Of a DNA stretch of 64,000 bases, positions 7,081 to 15,213 are shown in pieces. Origin of the DNA: Ignavibacteria bacterium (GTDB taxonomy: Bacteria; Bacteroidota; Ignavibacteria; OLB7); contig JACKAE010000001.1 in assembly GCA_020635205.1 (NCBI GenBank), positions 124,001-188,000 on the forward strand. Reading direction: 5' to 3'. Each line of letters starts with the position of its first letter. The stretch's first letter is position 1. The notes below the pieces were generated by a model. It made no database searches. It was not told the origin of the DNA and saw nothing but the letters and a program-made list of their open reading frames with translations. Both the position numbers and the translations under genes were made by a program.

Positions 7081-8892
7081 CTAATCACACGACCGTGCAA
7101 CTCTCACTGCAATGCGCCTGTTTTGCCGGCGAATGCTCTCCAGCTCTTCTGGGTTCATCTTCTTCGCCTCTTCAGAGTTCGGATCGGGTTCAGGCACGGC
7201 ATTCCTCACGCTTCCGTAGCCGATTGTCCCCTCCACTTTCTCCGGCGAAACTCCTCGTTCTATAAGCCATGCCTTCACTCGGTCGGCTCGCATCTCGCTT
7301 AACAGAAGATTCCGTTGGTCAGACCCTTCGCGTGAGGCGTGCCCTTCAATCAGCACGCGAAGTCCGGGACATTGGTTGATGTAGGACATGATCTTTGCTA
7401 AGCTCTCGGTTGTTTCCTGTCGGGAGAAATCAAATTGGTCGGTATTCTTCAAGAAGTAGACGGCAGGGAAGTCAGTAATCGTTCCAACTTTTGGTGGAGC
7501 CGGACAGCCGTTCCGTTCCGGCACACCTCGAACCAGTGGGCAGGCATCTTCGCCGTCGATTACGCCATCGTCGTCACTGTCTGGGTCGTTCGGGTTCGTC
7601 TTGTAGGTTTGTACTTCCGCTCCGTCTGCCAAACGATCATTATCAGTGTCTGGGCTGAGTGGATCAGTCTTCCAGATAGCAATCTCTTGCCCATCGGTCA
7701 ACTCGTCGTTGTCAGTGTCGGTGTCGAGTGGGTTTGTGCGATAGGTCAGCACTTCCTCTCCGTCGGTTAACTCGTCGTCGTCGGAGTCAGCATCGCGAGG
7801 ATTCGTTCTCCGTTCAATCTCGTCGCCGTCGTTCAAGCCATCTTTATCGGTATCAGGCTCTAACGGGTCTGTGTTATAGCGTCCTACTTCGTCCCCATCG
7901 TTCAATTTATCCCCATCGCTATCTGCGGATAGTGGGTTCGTTCGGTGGACTTCTACTTCGTTCCCATCGGTCAGGTCGTCGTTGTCGCTATCTATCTTCA
8001 GAGGATTTGTTTTGTACTCTCGAAGTTCTTCAGCATCTCCCAGTCCGTCGCCGTCAGTGTCGGGCTTCAGAGGATTCGTTCCATACGTTCGTATTTCCTC
8101 GATATCAGTCAGTTGGTCACCGTCGGTGTCGAGAATACAAGGATCGGTTCCCACCTGCTTCTCCTCCCGGTCACTCAACCCATCCTCGTCGCAGTCAAGT
8201 TTTCCGAAGACGTAGTAGCTAACTCCAGCTCCCAACGTTCCATACCCATCTGGAAGTCCTCCGTCGTCGAAGTCATCTAAGAAGTCACTCAGCGTCAGGT
8301 TCAATCGGCCTTCAGCAGTTAATGTCAGGTCTGGCGTCAGGTAGTACTCGGCTCCAACTCCAATTGGGATCATTAGTGAAGTGGTAGTGTAGAGAGAACC
8401 TTCTTGATTGTTCGGTAACTTTACACCCTGCTCCTTATTGCGAGGATCGAACGTAATAAAGCCAATGCCAGCGGTTACGTATGGGACGAGACGTTCTTCC
8501 GTTCGGAAGTTCCAAGAGGCAGCCACCACCCAGTTTGTGATGCTAATCTTGTTCCTCTCATCGCGGTTGATGCTGCCGTTGGCCGTAGGGTAGATAGTAT
8601 CGCTCGGAAGACCGAAGTACTCAGGGTGGGAGAGAATATTATCTGATGAGATTGCATCGCTCAACCACCCCCCTCCAAGGCGGGCGAAGAGGGAGAACTG
8701 GTGGGTGATATTCCAGCGAGCAACAAACATCCCCGCGAAGCCGAAGTCACTGTTAAACGAGCCGAAGTATCGTGTCAGGTCAATTTCTCCTCCAACAGAA
8801 ATTCGGTCGGGAGCTGTCTGTGGTAAGAGAGTGGTTGCCGAGATACAGAAGAGAATCGAGAAACTGAGAATGTATCGGTGCAAGGTGGACAT
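7081..8892 (-). CDS. OmpA-family protein with ten TSP3 calcium repeats
   Basis: The 603-residue protein has three parts. Residues 1-26 are a signal peptide. Residues 30-230 form an outer-membrane beta-barrel (alternating strands, aromatic girdles). Residues 233-449 hold ten DxDxDxLxDxxE repeats, starting at 233, 255, 278, 301, 324, 347, 369, 392, 415 and 438. Residues 478-600 are an OmpA peptidoglycan-binding domain with LLLSEMRADRVKAWL; the usual Asp of the GHxD segment is Ser520 here, while Arg536 of the helix is kept. The protein probably spans from the outer membrane to the cell wall, with Ca2+ stiffening the linker. It is a single gene. Confidence 0.92.
   Translation of the reverse strand: MSTLHRYILSFSILFCISATTLLPQTAPDRISVGGEIDLTRYFGSFNSDFGFAGMFVARWNITHQFSLFARLGGGWLSDAISSDNILSHPEYFGLPSDTIYPTANGSINRDERNKISITNWVVAASWNFRTEERLVPYVTAGIGFITFDPRNKEQGVKLPNNQEGSLYTTTSLMIPIGVGAEYYLTPDLTLTAEGRLNLTLSDFLDDFDDGGLPDGYGTLGAGVSYYVFGKLDCDEDGLSDREEKQVGTDPCILDTDGDQLTDIEEIRTYGTNPLKPDTDGDGLGDAEELREYKTNPLKIDSDNDDLTDGNEVEVHRTNPLSADSDGDKLNDGDEVGRYNTDPLEPDTDKDGLNDGDEIERRTNPRDADSDDDELTDGEEVLTYRTNPLDTDTDNDELTDGQEIAIWKTDPLSPDTDNDRLADGAEVQTYKTNPNDPDSDDDGVIDGEDACPLVRGVPERNGCPAPPKVGTITDFPAVYFLKNTDQFDFSRQETTESLAKIMSYINQCPGLRVLIEGHASREGSDQRNLLLSEMRADRVKAWLIERGVSPEKVEGTIGYGSVRNAVPEPDPNSEEAKKMNPEELESIRRQNRRIAVRVARSCD
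7546..8196 (-). repeat. Ten-unit TSP3 repeat block
   Basis: This part of the OmpA gene encodes ten acidic calcium-binding repeats with a period of 23 residues (69 bp), twice 22. Each has alternating Asp at positions 1, 3 and 5 and a second acidic cluster, then a (K/R)TNPL spacer. Confidence 0.88.
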
Positions 8893-8974
8893 CGGTTCGA
8901 TAGTTGATTAGATAGTAGATCGTCGATAGTTGTTGTGCAAAGCCAATGCGAGATCATCGTGTAGCCTCAGTGGC

Positions 8975-9215
8975 ACGCGCAAAAATAGCGAAGAGTTCAC
9001 GCAAAGTCGCAAAGAGCACGAAGTATGCAAAAAGGAGGAGAGGTTGCAACCACTCTCCAAACCCTATCAACTCTTCTCTCTACGAACTCTCCTCTGTCTC
9101 CCTCTAACCTACAAGAGTTCCGTCTACCATCACTCATACACTCTCACACTCCAAACCCCACACTTCCTACTCTATAAACTCTACACACTCTTCTCTCTAC
9201 GAACTTCCCTCTGCC
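8975..9215. repeat. Intergenic cluster of two dispersed repeat types
   Basis: This AT-skewed gap holds a copy of the CGCAAAGTCGCAAAGAGCACG element (about 8985-9030), a relative of the widespread CTTTGCGTCTTTGCG words, then a long CT-rich run (about 9055-9215) of CTCTACGAACT, ACTCTATAAACTCTACACACTC and similar words. These are the reverse complement of the GTAGAGTT repeats elsewhere. The end overlaps the 3' end of the methyltransferase gene. Confidence 0.6.
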
Positions 9216-9936
9216 TCAACACTTCAAATCCGAGGATGCTGGCTGCTGAGGCTGCCCCGAGCGATTGACGGAAGTCACGTCCGTAAGGGATTTCCAGCAG
9301 AAGGTCGGCACGGTCAAGGAATGAACGTTTCACGCCTCGCCGTTCGCCACCGATTAAGAGGAAGAGAGGGACTGTAAGGTCTGTTTCGTAGAGAGAGCGG
9401 CTGTTCTTCTCTTTCGTCGTTACGGCAATTTTTAGTCCAAGAGTGCGAAAGATTTCAGCCCCTTCATCTGGAGAGCTTACCTCTGCAGTTGGCATAAGTT
9501 CGGATGCTCCGGCGGAAGAGCGGGCAATTACTGTTGTTGCACTCAACCAATCTCTATGGCGGAGAACCAAGCCGTCAACCCCGGCTGCCCAGAGTGCGCG
9601 AATTGCAAATCCGAGATTGTAAGGGTCTTCGATTCCATCGAGCATAACAATGAAGGGAGAATCGGCGTCGGGGAGAAGCTCTTCCGCTGAGAGTGAGCGT
9701 CGTTGGCCAACGAAGGCCAATACCCCTCCATGTCCATGGCTCTCGGCAAGTCGGTCAAGTTCTTCCCGCGTTTCGTTCTTCACTCTTACTCCGCGCCGTT
9801 CTGCTTCCCGCCGAAGCCACGTTATTCCGCGGTCGTCCCGCTTCGGGTCGATTAGAATCTGCGCCATTTCTCGAAACCCTCCGGTTAAGGCTCCCTTCAC
9901 TGCAGCAAATCCTTCCAAACAAATTGATTCTTCCAT
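9181..9936 (-). CDS. SpoU/TrmH-family RNA 2'-O-methyltransferase
   Basis: SpoU enzymes form a SAM-binding trefoil knot and methylate ribose 2'-OH in tRNA or rRNA. With ATG 9936 the protein has 251 residues. A substrate-binding N-terminus (ICLEGFAAVKGAL) precedes the knot: motif 1 at LDGIEDPYNLGFAIRAL, motif 2 at LLIGGERRGV, and motif 3 at QSLGAASAASILGFEV. Motif 3 has SLGAAS where most members have SLNVS, as in a sub-branch of Bacteroidota and Clostridia TrmH-like proteins. A longer start at 9972 would add 12 residues. The target RNA is unknown. Its last codons fall in the repeat-rich gap. Confidence 0.85.
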   Translation of the reverse strand: MEESICLEGFAAVKGALTGGFREMAQILIDPKRDDRGITWLRREAERRGVRVKNETREELDRLAESHGHGGVLAFVGQRRSLSAEELLPDADSPFIVMLDGIEDPYNLGFAIRALWAAGVDGLVLRHRDWLSATTVIARSSAGASELMPTAEVSSPDEGAEIFRTLGLKIAVTTKEKNSRSLYETDLTVPLFLLIGGERRGVKRSFLDRADLLLEIPYGRDFRQSLGAASAASILGFEVLRQREVRREKSV

Positions 9937-10029
9937 AGGGTGATAAGATAAACTGGAAAATCTCCTCGTCACAAACGCCTCGTGCCGTATCTTCTATTCT
10001 ACTGAGTATTTTTGCCTCATCAAACTGGA

Positions 10030-10980
10030 ATGCAGAAGCCGAACGAATCTTCCACATTGGATATGTCGTCACTGAGTCGTTATCGTCGTGCTCGCAAGTG
10101 GGTCTACGATCTCGTGCAGTCCCCAGAAATCGATTCACGATTGGAGTCGTGGGTTCGTCACGGCATCACAATTCTGATTGTGCTGAACGTGATTGCCGTC
10201 ATGATCGAGACGATGAAGGAGGCCTACAACGAGTATCACGTTATCTTCCATTGGATTGAGATATTCTCCGTTGCTGCCTTTACGGTTGAATACCTTCTTC
10301 GTCTCTGGGCAGTTGTGGAGGACCCTCGTTTTTCGCGACCTATCCGTGGTCGTCTTCGCTATGCCGTCTCATTTTTTGCCTTGGTCGATCTCTTCGCAAT
10401 TCTCCCCTTCTACCTTCCGATGCTTTTCAAGATTGATCTTCGGACAATTCGTGTGCTTCGCCTCTTCCGGCTCTTTCGTTTAATGAAGCTCGGGCGTTAT
10501 TCGCGAGCAGCACAAGTAATTGTGGAGGTCTTTCGCAATCGACGGGAAGAGCTAACCATGTCGATCGGCACAATCATTCTTCTTCTGATTATCTCTTCCA
10601 CAGTAATTTTCTACCTTGAGCATGAGGCACAACCAGATTCATTCCCGAACATTCCCGCCTCCCTTTGGTGGGGTGTGGTTACTCTCACAACTGTCGGCTA
10701 CGGAGATGTCTACCCGATAACAGTGGGGGGGAAAGTTTTTGCCGCATTTATCTCGATTCTGAGCATCGGTCTCGTTGCTCTTCCCTCCGGCATCATTGTC
10801 TCTGGATTTGTCAGAGAAGATGAAGAAGAAGAGGAGAAAGAGATGGCTGCGGCGATGCGGGAACGTCTTCATGGCAAGGTCGAACAGGAGGTGGGGGGAG
10901 GAGTCATCTGTCCCCACTGCGATAACTATTTGGCAATGAATATCTATCTATCCAAACATGATACAGAAGATGGTGAATAA
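10030..10980 (+). CDS. Voltage-gated potassium channel
   Basis: A six-helix Kv-type channel subunit, 316 residues from ATG 10030. S1-S3 lie at about 43-61, 71-93 and 112-130. S4 at 136-158 is arginine-rich (RTIRVLRLFRLFRLMKL), the voltage sensor. S5 is at 178-196, then the pore loop with selectivity filter TTVGYGD (220-226), then S6. An acidic stretch (DEEEEEEKE) and a CPHC pair (294-297) close the protein; the latter could bind a metal. A TATTTTTG box at 10007-10014 resembles a Bacteroidota -7 element, which would favour ATG 10063 as a shorter start. The gene is followed one base later by the repeat protein gene, so the two are probably translated together. Confidence 0.92.
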   Translation: MQKPNESSTLDMSSLSRYRRARKWVYDLVQSPEIDSRLESWVRHGITILIVLNVIAVMIETMKEAYNEYHVIFHWIEIFSVAAFTVEYLLRLWAVVEDPRFSRPIRGRLRYAVSFFALVDLFAILPFYLPMLFKIDLRTIRVLRLFRLFRLMKLGRYSRAAQVIVEVFRNRREELTMSIGTIILLLIISSTVIFYLEHEAQPDSFPNIPASLWWGVVTLTTVGYGDVYPITVGGKVFAAFISILSIGLVALPSGIIVSGFVREDEEEEEKEMAAAMRERLHGKVEQEVGGGVICPHCDNYLAMNIYLSKHDTEDGE

Positions 10981-10981
10981 C

Positions 10982-11668
10982 ATGAACTTTGATGTACTTG
11001 AGCAACGTATTGCTCGCCTTGAGCGGAAAGAGCAGACTTGGCGTCGAGCTTTTTTCGGTCTCCTCGCCTCGGTTGCTGCGGTTGTTCTGATTGCAGCCGG
11101 GCCAGGGGGTGTTCCTGATCTCATTCAGGCAAAATCTTTCCAAGTAGTCGACAACGACGGAAAGGTACTGGTAAACCTTGCCAGTAACCCGATGGGGGGG
11201 ATGACGATGGTGATGAACCAAGAGGGACAGCCGGTGGTGTTGGCAGGGGCTTCAGGACTTGGGGGAGTGATGGGAATCAGCAACAAAGTGGGCAATCCGG
11301 TTGCTCTCTTGGAGGCAACTGGATCGGGAGGAGCGGTTACGACAAAGAGCAATGGTGGGGCAAACTTGACACAGATCGGTGCTCGACCTGAAGGGGGAGC
11401 CGTTGTAGTGAACAACGCTGAGGGGACCAACACGATTGTGCTCCGGTCACAGGGGAACGGAGGCCAAGTAGATTTAAACAGCAATAGAGGGCGTCCCCTC
11501 TACTCAGTTCTGGCAACCCCAGCCGGTGGAGGTATGGTGCTTCTCGACACTGCCGGCACTGCCCGCATGACGGTTGTGACAGGAGAGTTGGGAGGTGTGG
11601 CCACACTCTACAACACAACGGGAGAGATGATCTGGCAAGCTCCGAATCCAGGTTTTATGGGTAAGTAG
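10982..11668 (+). CDS. Membrane-anchored glycine-rich repeat protein
   Basis: This 228-residue protein starts with a short charged coiled-coil (MNFDVLEQRIARLERKEQ), then a membrane helix (about 22-41), and an exported part of roughly six 20-25-residue repeats. Each repeat has a G-G/N-D turn and short beta strands (for example VVDNDGKVLVNL, MNQEGQPVVLA, NAEGTNTIVL). This is the pattern of trimeric beta-fibre or beta-helix stalks. The start is two bases past the K+ channel stop. In-frame ATGs at 10958 and 10970 overlap the channel gene and are alternatives. The role is unknown; the coupling suggests an accessory of the channel, but that is inference. Confidence 0.75.
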   Translation: MNFDVLEQRIARLERKEQTWRRAFFGLLASVAAVVLIAAGPGGVPDLIQAKSFQVVDNDGKVLVNLASNPMGGMTMVMNQEGQPVVLAGASGLGGVMGISNKVGNPVALLEATGSGGAVTTKSNGGANLTQIGARPEGGAVVVNNAEGTNTIVLRSQGNGGQVDLNSNRGRPLYSVLATPAGGGMVLLDTAGTARMTVVTGELGGVATLYNTTGEMIWQAPNPGFMGK

Positions 11669-11670
11669 TT

Positions 11671-11850
11671 TATCATAGTTCGTAGAGTTTATAGAGTGAT
11701 AACTTGGGGATAGTATATGAGTTCGTGAGTGAGGGAGTTATAAGCGATAGTAAGGGTTGGTTTTCAGTCACCTCTTAACGCTCGAGTGTAAGTGATCCCG
11801 ACAACTCATGCACTCATCTACTCTCTCACTCATACACTTTTAAGTACTGA
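11671..11850. repeat. GTAGAGTT-type repeats between operons
   Basis: The gap holds TTCGTAGAGTTTATAGAGTG (11680-11700), TATATGAGTTCGTGAGTGAGGGAG (about 11713-11740) and, inverted, TACTCTCTCACTCATACACTTTT just before the antiporter gene. The same words occur at 18412-18600. Confidence 0.6.
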
Positions 11851-11856
11851 AACTGC

Positions 11857-13140
11857 ATGACGTTATTCAATCTCCTTGCCGGACTAATCGGACTCTCCGC
11901 CATCTTCAGCTACCTCAACTATCGCTTTCTGAAGCTGCCGATGTCAATTGGGTTGATGGTAATGGGGCTTGCATTCTCGTTGGTGATTGTCCTTCTCGGC
12001 GCGTTTGATCTGGGGGTTCACGACCAAGCGCGGGGAGTTCTGATGCAGGTTGACTTCAACGAGACCTTGATGCAGGGGATGTTGGGCTTCCTTCTCTTTG
12101 CCGGTGCGCTCCACGTTGACTTGAATGACCTCCGCGAACAACGAACACTGATTCTCCTACTGGCCGTTTTCGGTACTCTCCTGACAACACTTCTCGTTGG
12201 AGCAGTTCTCTTCTTCGTTCTTCCGATTCTTGGAATCACGCTTGGTTGGTGGTACTGCCTTCTCTTCGGTGCGTTGATTGCCCCAACCGATCCAATTGCA
12301 GTCCTCGGCATCTTAAAGAAACTTGGAGTTCCAAAGTCGCTTGAAGTGCAAATCTCAGGTGAATCTCTCTTCAACGATGGTGTTGGCGTTGTCATCTTCT
12401 TGGCAATCTGGTCGTTAGCTGGTCTTGGAGGTGACCATGGTGGAGAATTATCTGGGGGAGGAATTGCCTGGCTCTTCGTTCAAGAGGCACTCGGTGGGGC
12501 GTTGTTCGGTCTGGTAATCGGTTACTTCGGCTATAGGATGCTGAAGAGCATCGACAACTACCAAGTGGAAATCCTTATCTCCCTTGCCCTCGTCTTCACC
12601 GGCTACGCAATCTCTATGTGGCTTCACCTCTCGGGACCGATTGCCATGGTTATTGCCGGACTTCTCCTCGGGAACCACGGGCGTGCCTTCGCCATGTCCG
12701 ACACGACGCGGGAGCACCTCGACATGTTCTGGGAGCTTGTGGATGAATTCCTGAACGCGATCCTCTTCGTTCTCATTGGTCTGGAGATGCTGATCCTCTC
12801 CTTCGTCGGAGAGTATCTGCTGGCCGGCATCATTGTGATTGCCATTGTCCTCTTAGCTCGGTTAGGAACAGTTGCTCTGCCGGTAAACATCCTTCGCTGG
12901 CGTGGGAAGGGAGAAGACCTCCCCCGCTACACCTCCCGCCTAATGACCTGGGGTGGGTTGCGCGGAGGAATTAGCGTTGCCTTAGCTCTCTCAATTCCGG
13001 TTGTTCACAACGGAGCACCACTCGCCGAACGGGAGACAATCGTTGCCCTCACCTACATCGTCGTCCTCTTCTCCATCATCGTCCAAGGCTTAACAATGGG
13101 GCCGCTGTTGAGGAGGTGGGGGGTGGTGGGGGAGAGTTGA
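11857..13140 (+). CDS. CPA1-family Na+/H+ antiporter
   Basis: The protein exchanges Na+ (or K+) for protons across the inner membrane. It has 427 residues with about 12 membrane helices. The ion-binding core is clear: ALIAPTDPIAVLGIL, with the Thr-Asp-Pro of the unwound helix, and GESLFNDGVGVVIF, with the essential Asn-Asp. The GGLRGGISVALAL segment is typical of NhaP-type CPA1 members. It has no long cytoplasmic tail and ends shortly after the last helix. It stands alone, with ATG 11857 and no marked Shine-Dalgarno site. Confidence 0.93.
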   Translation: MTLFNLLAGLIGLSAIFSYLNYRFLKLPMSIGLMVMGLAFSLVIVLLGAFDLGVHDQARGVLMQVDFNETLMQGMLGFLLFAGALHVDLNDLREQRTLILLLAVFGTLLTTLLVGAVLFFVLPILGITLGWWYCLLFGALIAPTDPIAVLGILKKLGVPKSLEVQISGESLFNDGVGVVIFLAIWSLAGLGGDHGGELSGGGIAWLFVQEALGGALFGLVIGYFGYRMLKSIDNYQVEILISLALVFTGYAISMWLHLSGPIAMVIAGLLLGNHGRAFAMSDTTREHLDMFWELVDEFLNAILFVLIGLEMLILSFVGEYLLAGIIVIAIVLLARLGTVALPVNILRWRGKGEDLPRYTSRLMTWGGLRGGISVALALSIPVVHNGAPLAERETIVALTYIVVLFSIIVQGLTMGPLLRRWGVVGES

Positions 13141-13222
13141 AGAAGGTTTCGCTTTTCTTTGACATACATTCTTTATGTTGAATACTGATTCCGTACATAA
13201 CTATCATCCATATCATACTGTT

Positions 13223-13957
13223 ATGAATGTATCATCCTTGCTTGCTTTCGTAATCTTTCTGACCTCTTTCAGCGTAACTACAGCCCAACCTGCCGATCAG
13301 GTTGACTTCTTTCCTATCTCTTCAGGGAATCACTGGTTCTACAGAGACATAACCAATCCGTCTGATACATTCTCCATGACAATGTATCGCGATACAGTGG
13401 ATAGCGAAGGGAACATTCTGGCTTGGTCATCAAGTGGACTTTTCAAGAGAGATCTGCAAAATCGTGTTTGGAAGATTATTGACACTACAAACAATGTTCA
13501 TATTCTTGAATATGTACTGGATGCTGATAGTGGAGAGACCTGGCAAGTCTATCGCGATGAAGGAAGCGAACGAACCCGAAGTGCTGAGGTGACGGGGATT
13601 TCTTCAATAACATTGTTCGGCAAAAAAGTAACCGTAAAGAAGATTGAATTCTTCATTCAAGATGACAGCAATCCTGGGGAGAAGTTCTGGGCTGGAACAG
13701 ATTTCTTAGCTGATGGTTTCGGTCTGGTAAGGTGGGATGCTGAGCCTGGCCTCAATTATCTTGTGACAGGAGCTATTATAGGTGGAGTCCGTTGGGGCGA
13801 TCTTTCCACTGTCATCGAAGAGAGTGAGACCATGCCTCAGATGACCCTCACACTATACCCAAATCCTTGTCGAGGCAATCTCGTTATTCAAACTACAGGT
13901 AATCTCTCCAGTGTCAATCTCTATACAATAACGGGAGAGAAAGTTCCCGAGTTTTAA
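13223..13957 (+). CDS. Secreted protein with truncated sorting domain
   Basis: From ATG 13223 the protein has 244 residues; the earlier in-frame ATG at 13175 would place 16 polar residues ahead of the signal peptide. The signal peptide ends near TTAQ (residue 22). The body is a beta-rich domain with FPISSGNHWFYRD, like many FCB-group secreted proteins that open with a 'size of the value' domain. At residue 211 a type IX sorting domain starts normally (TLYPNPCRGNLVIQ), but the chain stops right after TGEKVPEF, so the last third is missing. A point change or deletion may have truncated it. Confidence 0.72.
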   Translation: MNVSSLLAFVIFLTSFSVTTAQPADQVDFFPISSGNHWFYRDITNPSDTFSMTMYRDTVDSEGNILAWSSSGLFKRDLQNRVWKIIDTTNNVHILEYVLDADSGETWQVYRDEGSERTRSAEVTGISSITLFGKKVTVKKIEFFIQDDSNPGEKFWAGTDFLADGFGLVRWDAEPGLNYLVTGAIIGGVRWGDLSTVIEESETMPQMTLTLYPNPCRGNLVIQTTGNLSSVNLYTITGEKVPEF

Positions 13958-14047
13958 GTCGTTCCCGTGATGCTCTATCAGAGAAGGGGAAGAAGACATA
14001 GACTGCGATCTTGGGCATGTGACTCGATCATAGGTTCCGAATAAACT

Positions 14048-14491
14048 CTAAATACAATCACCAATTTTCAGATTAAATATTGGATGTGACATATATCCAA
14101 CTTCACATCCGCCGAATATAATAACACCATTAAATTCATCAGCAAGATGTTGAGCAGCTGTCTGTATTTTTTTATTTTCTTCATCTTCTTTATACTCACC
14201 TTCCCAGTCTTCATCTTTCTCATCATAATAAGTATCAAGGACTTGTAACTCGCCGTGACTATATCCGACACCAATATTCACTCCTTCAACTAGATTATAT
14301 AATACGACGAATTCTAAATTTGAAGCAATTTTATCCTCTGTAAGAGTATCGATACTCCAATCTGAAGGCAACCTTATACCATCCTTATGCTTTTTTAAAT
14401 ATTCGAGCCACTCACTCGGAGGTATAGGATCGTCTATGATCTCTCCATGCCGATTCGATAATAATCTTTGAATATAAAGAGGCCAACCCAT
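14048..14491 (-). CDS. Hypothetical acidic protein, immunity-like
   Basis: From ATG 14491 the protein has 147 residues; an upstream ATG at 14515 would add eight. It is acidic, with a YYDEKDEDWEGEYKEDEENKK stretch broken by aromatic residues, and has no signal peptide. Small, acidic, cytoplasmic proteins of this size and AT-rich base use are often orphan immunity proteins of toxin systems, such as SMI1/KNR4-like ones, but I see no family motif. The DNA is clearly more AT-rich than both flanks, which suggests transfer. Confidence 0.55.
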   Translation of the reverse strand: MGWPLYIQRLLSNRHGEIIDDPIPPSEWLEYLKKHKDGIRLPSDWSIDTLTEDKIASNLEFVVLYNLVEGVNIGVGYSHGELQVLDTYYDEKDEDWEGEYKEDEENKKIQTAAQHLADEFNGVIIFGGCEVGYMSHPIFNLKIGDCI

Positions 14492-14554
14492 AATAATATT
14501 CCTACATGTTTTCAAATGCCGCTCGGTTTCTATCTGAAAAGCTATTAGCGAAAA

Positions 14555-14956
14555 TTAACTGAATGATTTTTCAACAAGTCGACAAAGTACTTGGTAAATA
14601 CCAAGGTTCAAAATCAAGTCGATCAACTCAATGTAGTTCTCCACCTTTTCTTCCAACGAATAAGAAATTGAAGCCGACTTTGATGTCTCACATTGACGCA
14701 ATCTATCGGCGATGTAGCCAAATTCCCTACAGCAGGCATAGCTGGTGCGCGTGCATACCCTTTGTCCAAAATGCATATGCTTGCTAATATCCTCTGAACG
14801 AGCAATCAGGATGTCCGCCAGAGTGCCGACCGACATTGGCCTGAAAGTCAAAGCTGATGTCAACCTGCTAATGCTCATAGGCTCTACCTGTTGTCCATAT
14901 CTGATTGTTGGTAGGAAATTATTCGTCTGCGTTGCAGTGTCCTTTGGTGAGTTCAT
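14555..14956 (-). CDS. Hypothetical protein, doubtful
   Basis: The frame from ATG 14956 encodes 133 residues; ATG 14980 would add eight. The first half is polar, the second half helical, with five Cys and a C-terminal pair of hydrophobic helices (NYIELIDLILNLGIYQVL). It has no homology I recognise and lies in an AT-rich patch with other orphans. It could be a genuine orphan gene or a decayed fragment. Confidence 0.38.
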   Translation of the reverse strand: MNSPKDTATQTNNFLPTIRYGQQVEPMSISRLTSALTFRPMSVGTLADILIARSEDISKHMHFGQRVCTRTSYACCREFGYIADRLRQCETSKSASISYSLEEKVENYIELIDLILNLGIYQVLCRLVEKSFS

Positions 14957-15080
14957 CGGCAATGCGATGACTCGGAACACTTCCTACTATTTTATCCCTA
15001 TAGGGTTTTGGGATAGGTTCTAAGGAGAATGCTCTATGCGTCACTCTTTAGCCCAAGCTACAATCTACTGACTCTGAGTT

Positions 15081-15209
15081 CTATTTTAGAGCAAGCTCTT
15101 CAATGGCTTTAAGAAGAGGCTCGTATCTTTTAACGTTATTGAATCTATTCTGAAGGTTGTAGGGCAGATAAGGTACATCAGCGATACTGAACAATTTTGT
15201 CTGAGATAT
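15081..15209 (-). pseudogene. 3' fragment of an unknown gene
   Basis: The minus strand encodes about 42 residues ending at a TAG (15081-15083), with the protein-like run DVPYLPYNLQNRF and then KRYEPLLKAIEELALK. There is no ATG; two stops lie immediately upstream, inside the start of mscS. Its C-terminal character and missing head suggest a gene truncated when this segment was joined to mscS. The parent family is not recognised. Confidence 0.4.
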
Positions 15210-15213
15210 TACT

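Noticed and set aside
7546..8196. CRISPR-like array
   Set aside because: The 69-bp periodicity is that of coding repeats (calcium-binding protein); there are no spacers and no cas genes.
7435..8280. Plus-strand open frames over the TSP3 repeats
   Set aside because: They lie antisense to the Asp-rich repeats of the OmpA gene and have no independent support.
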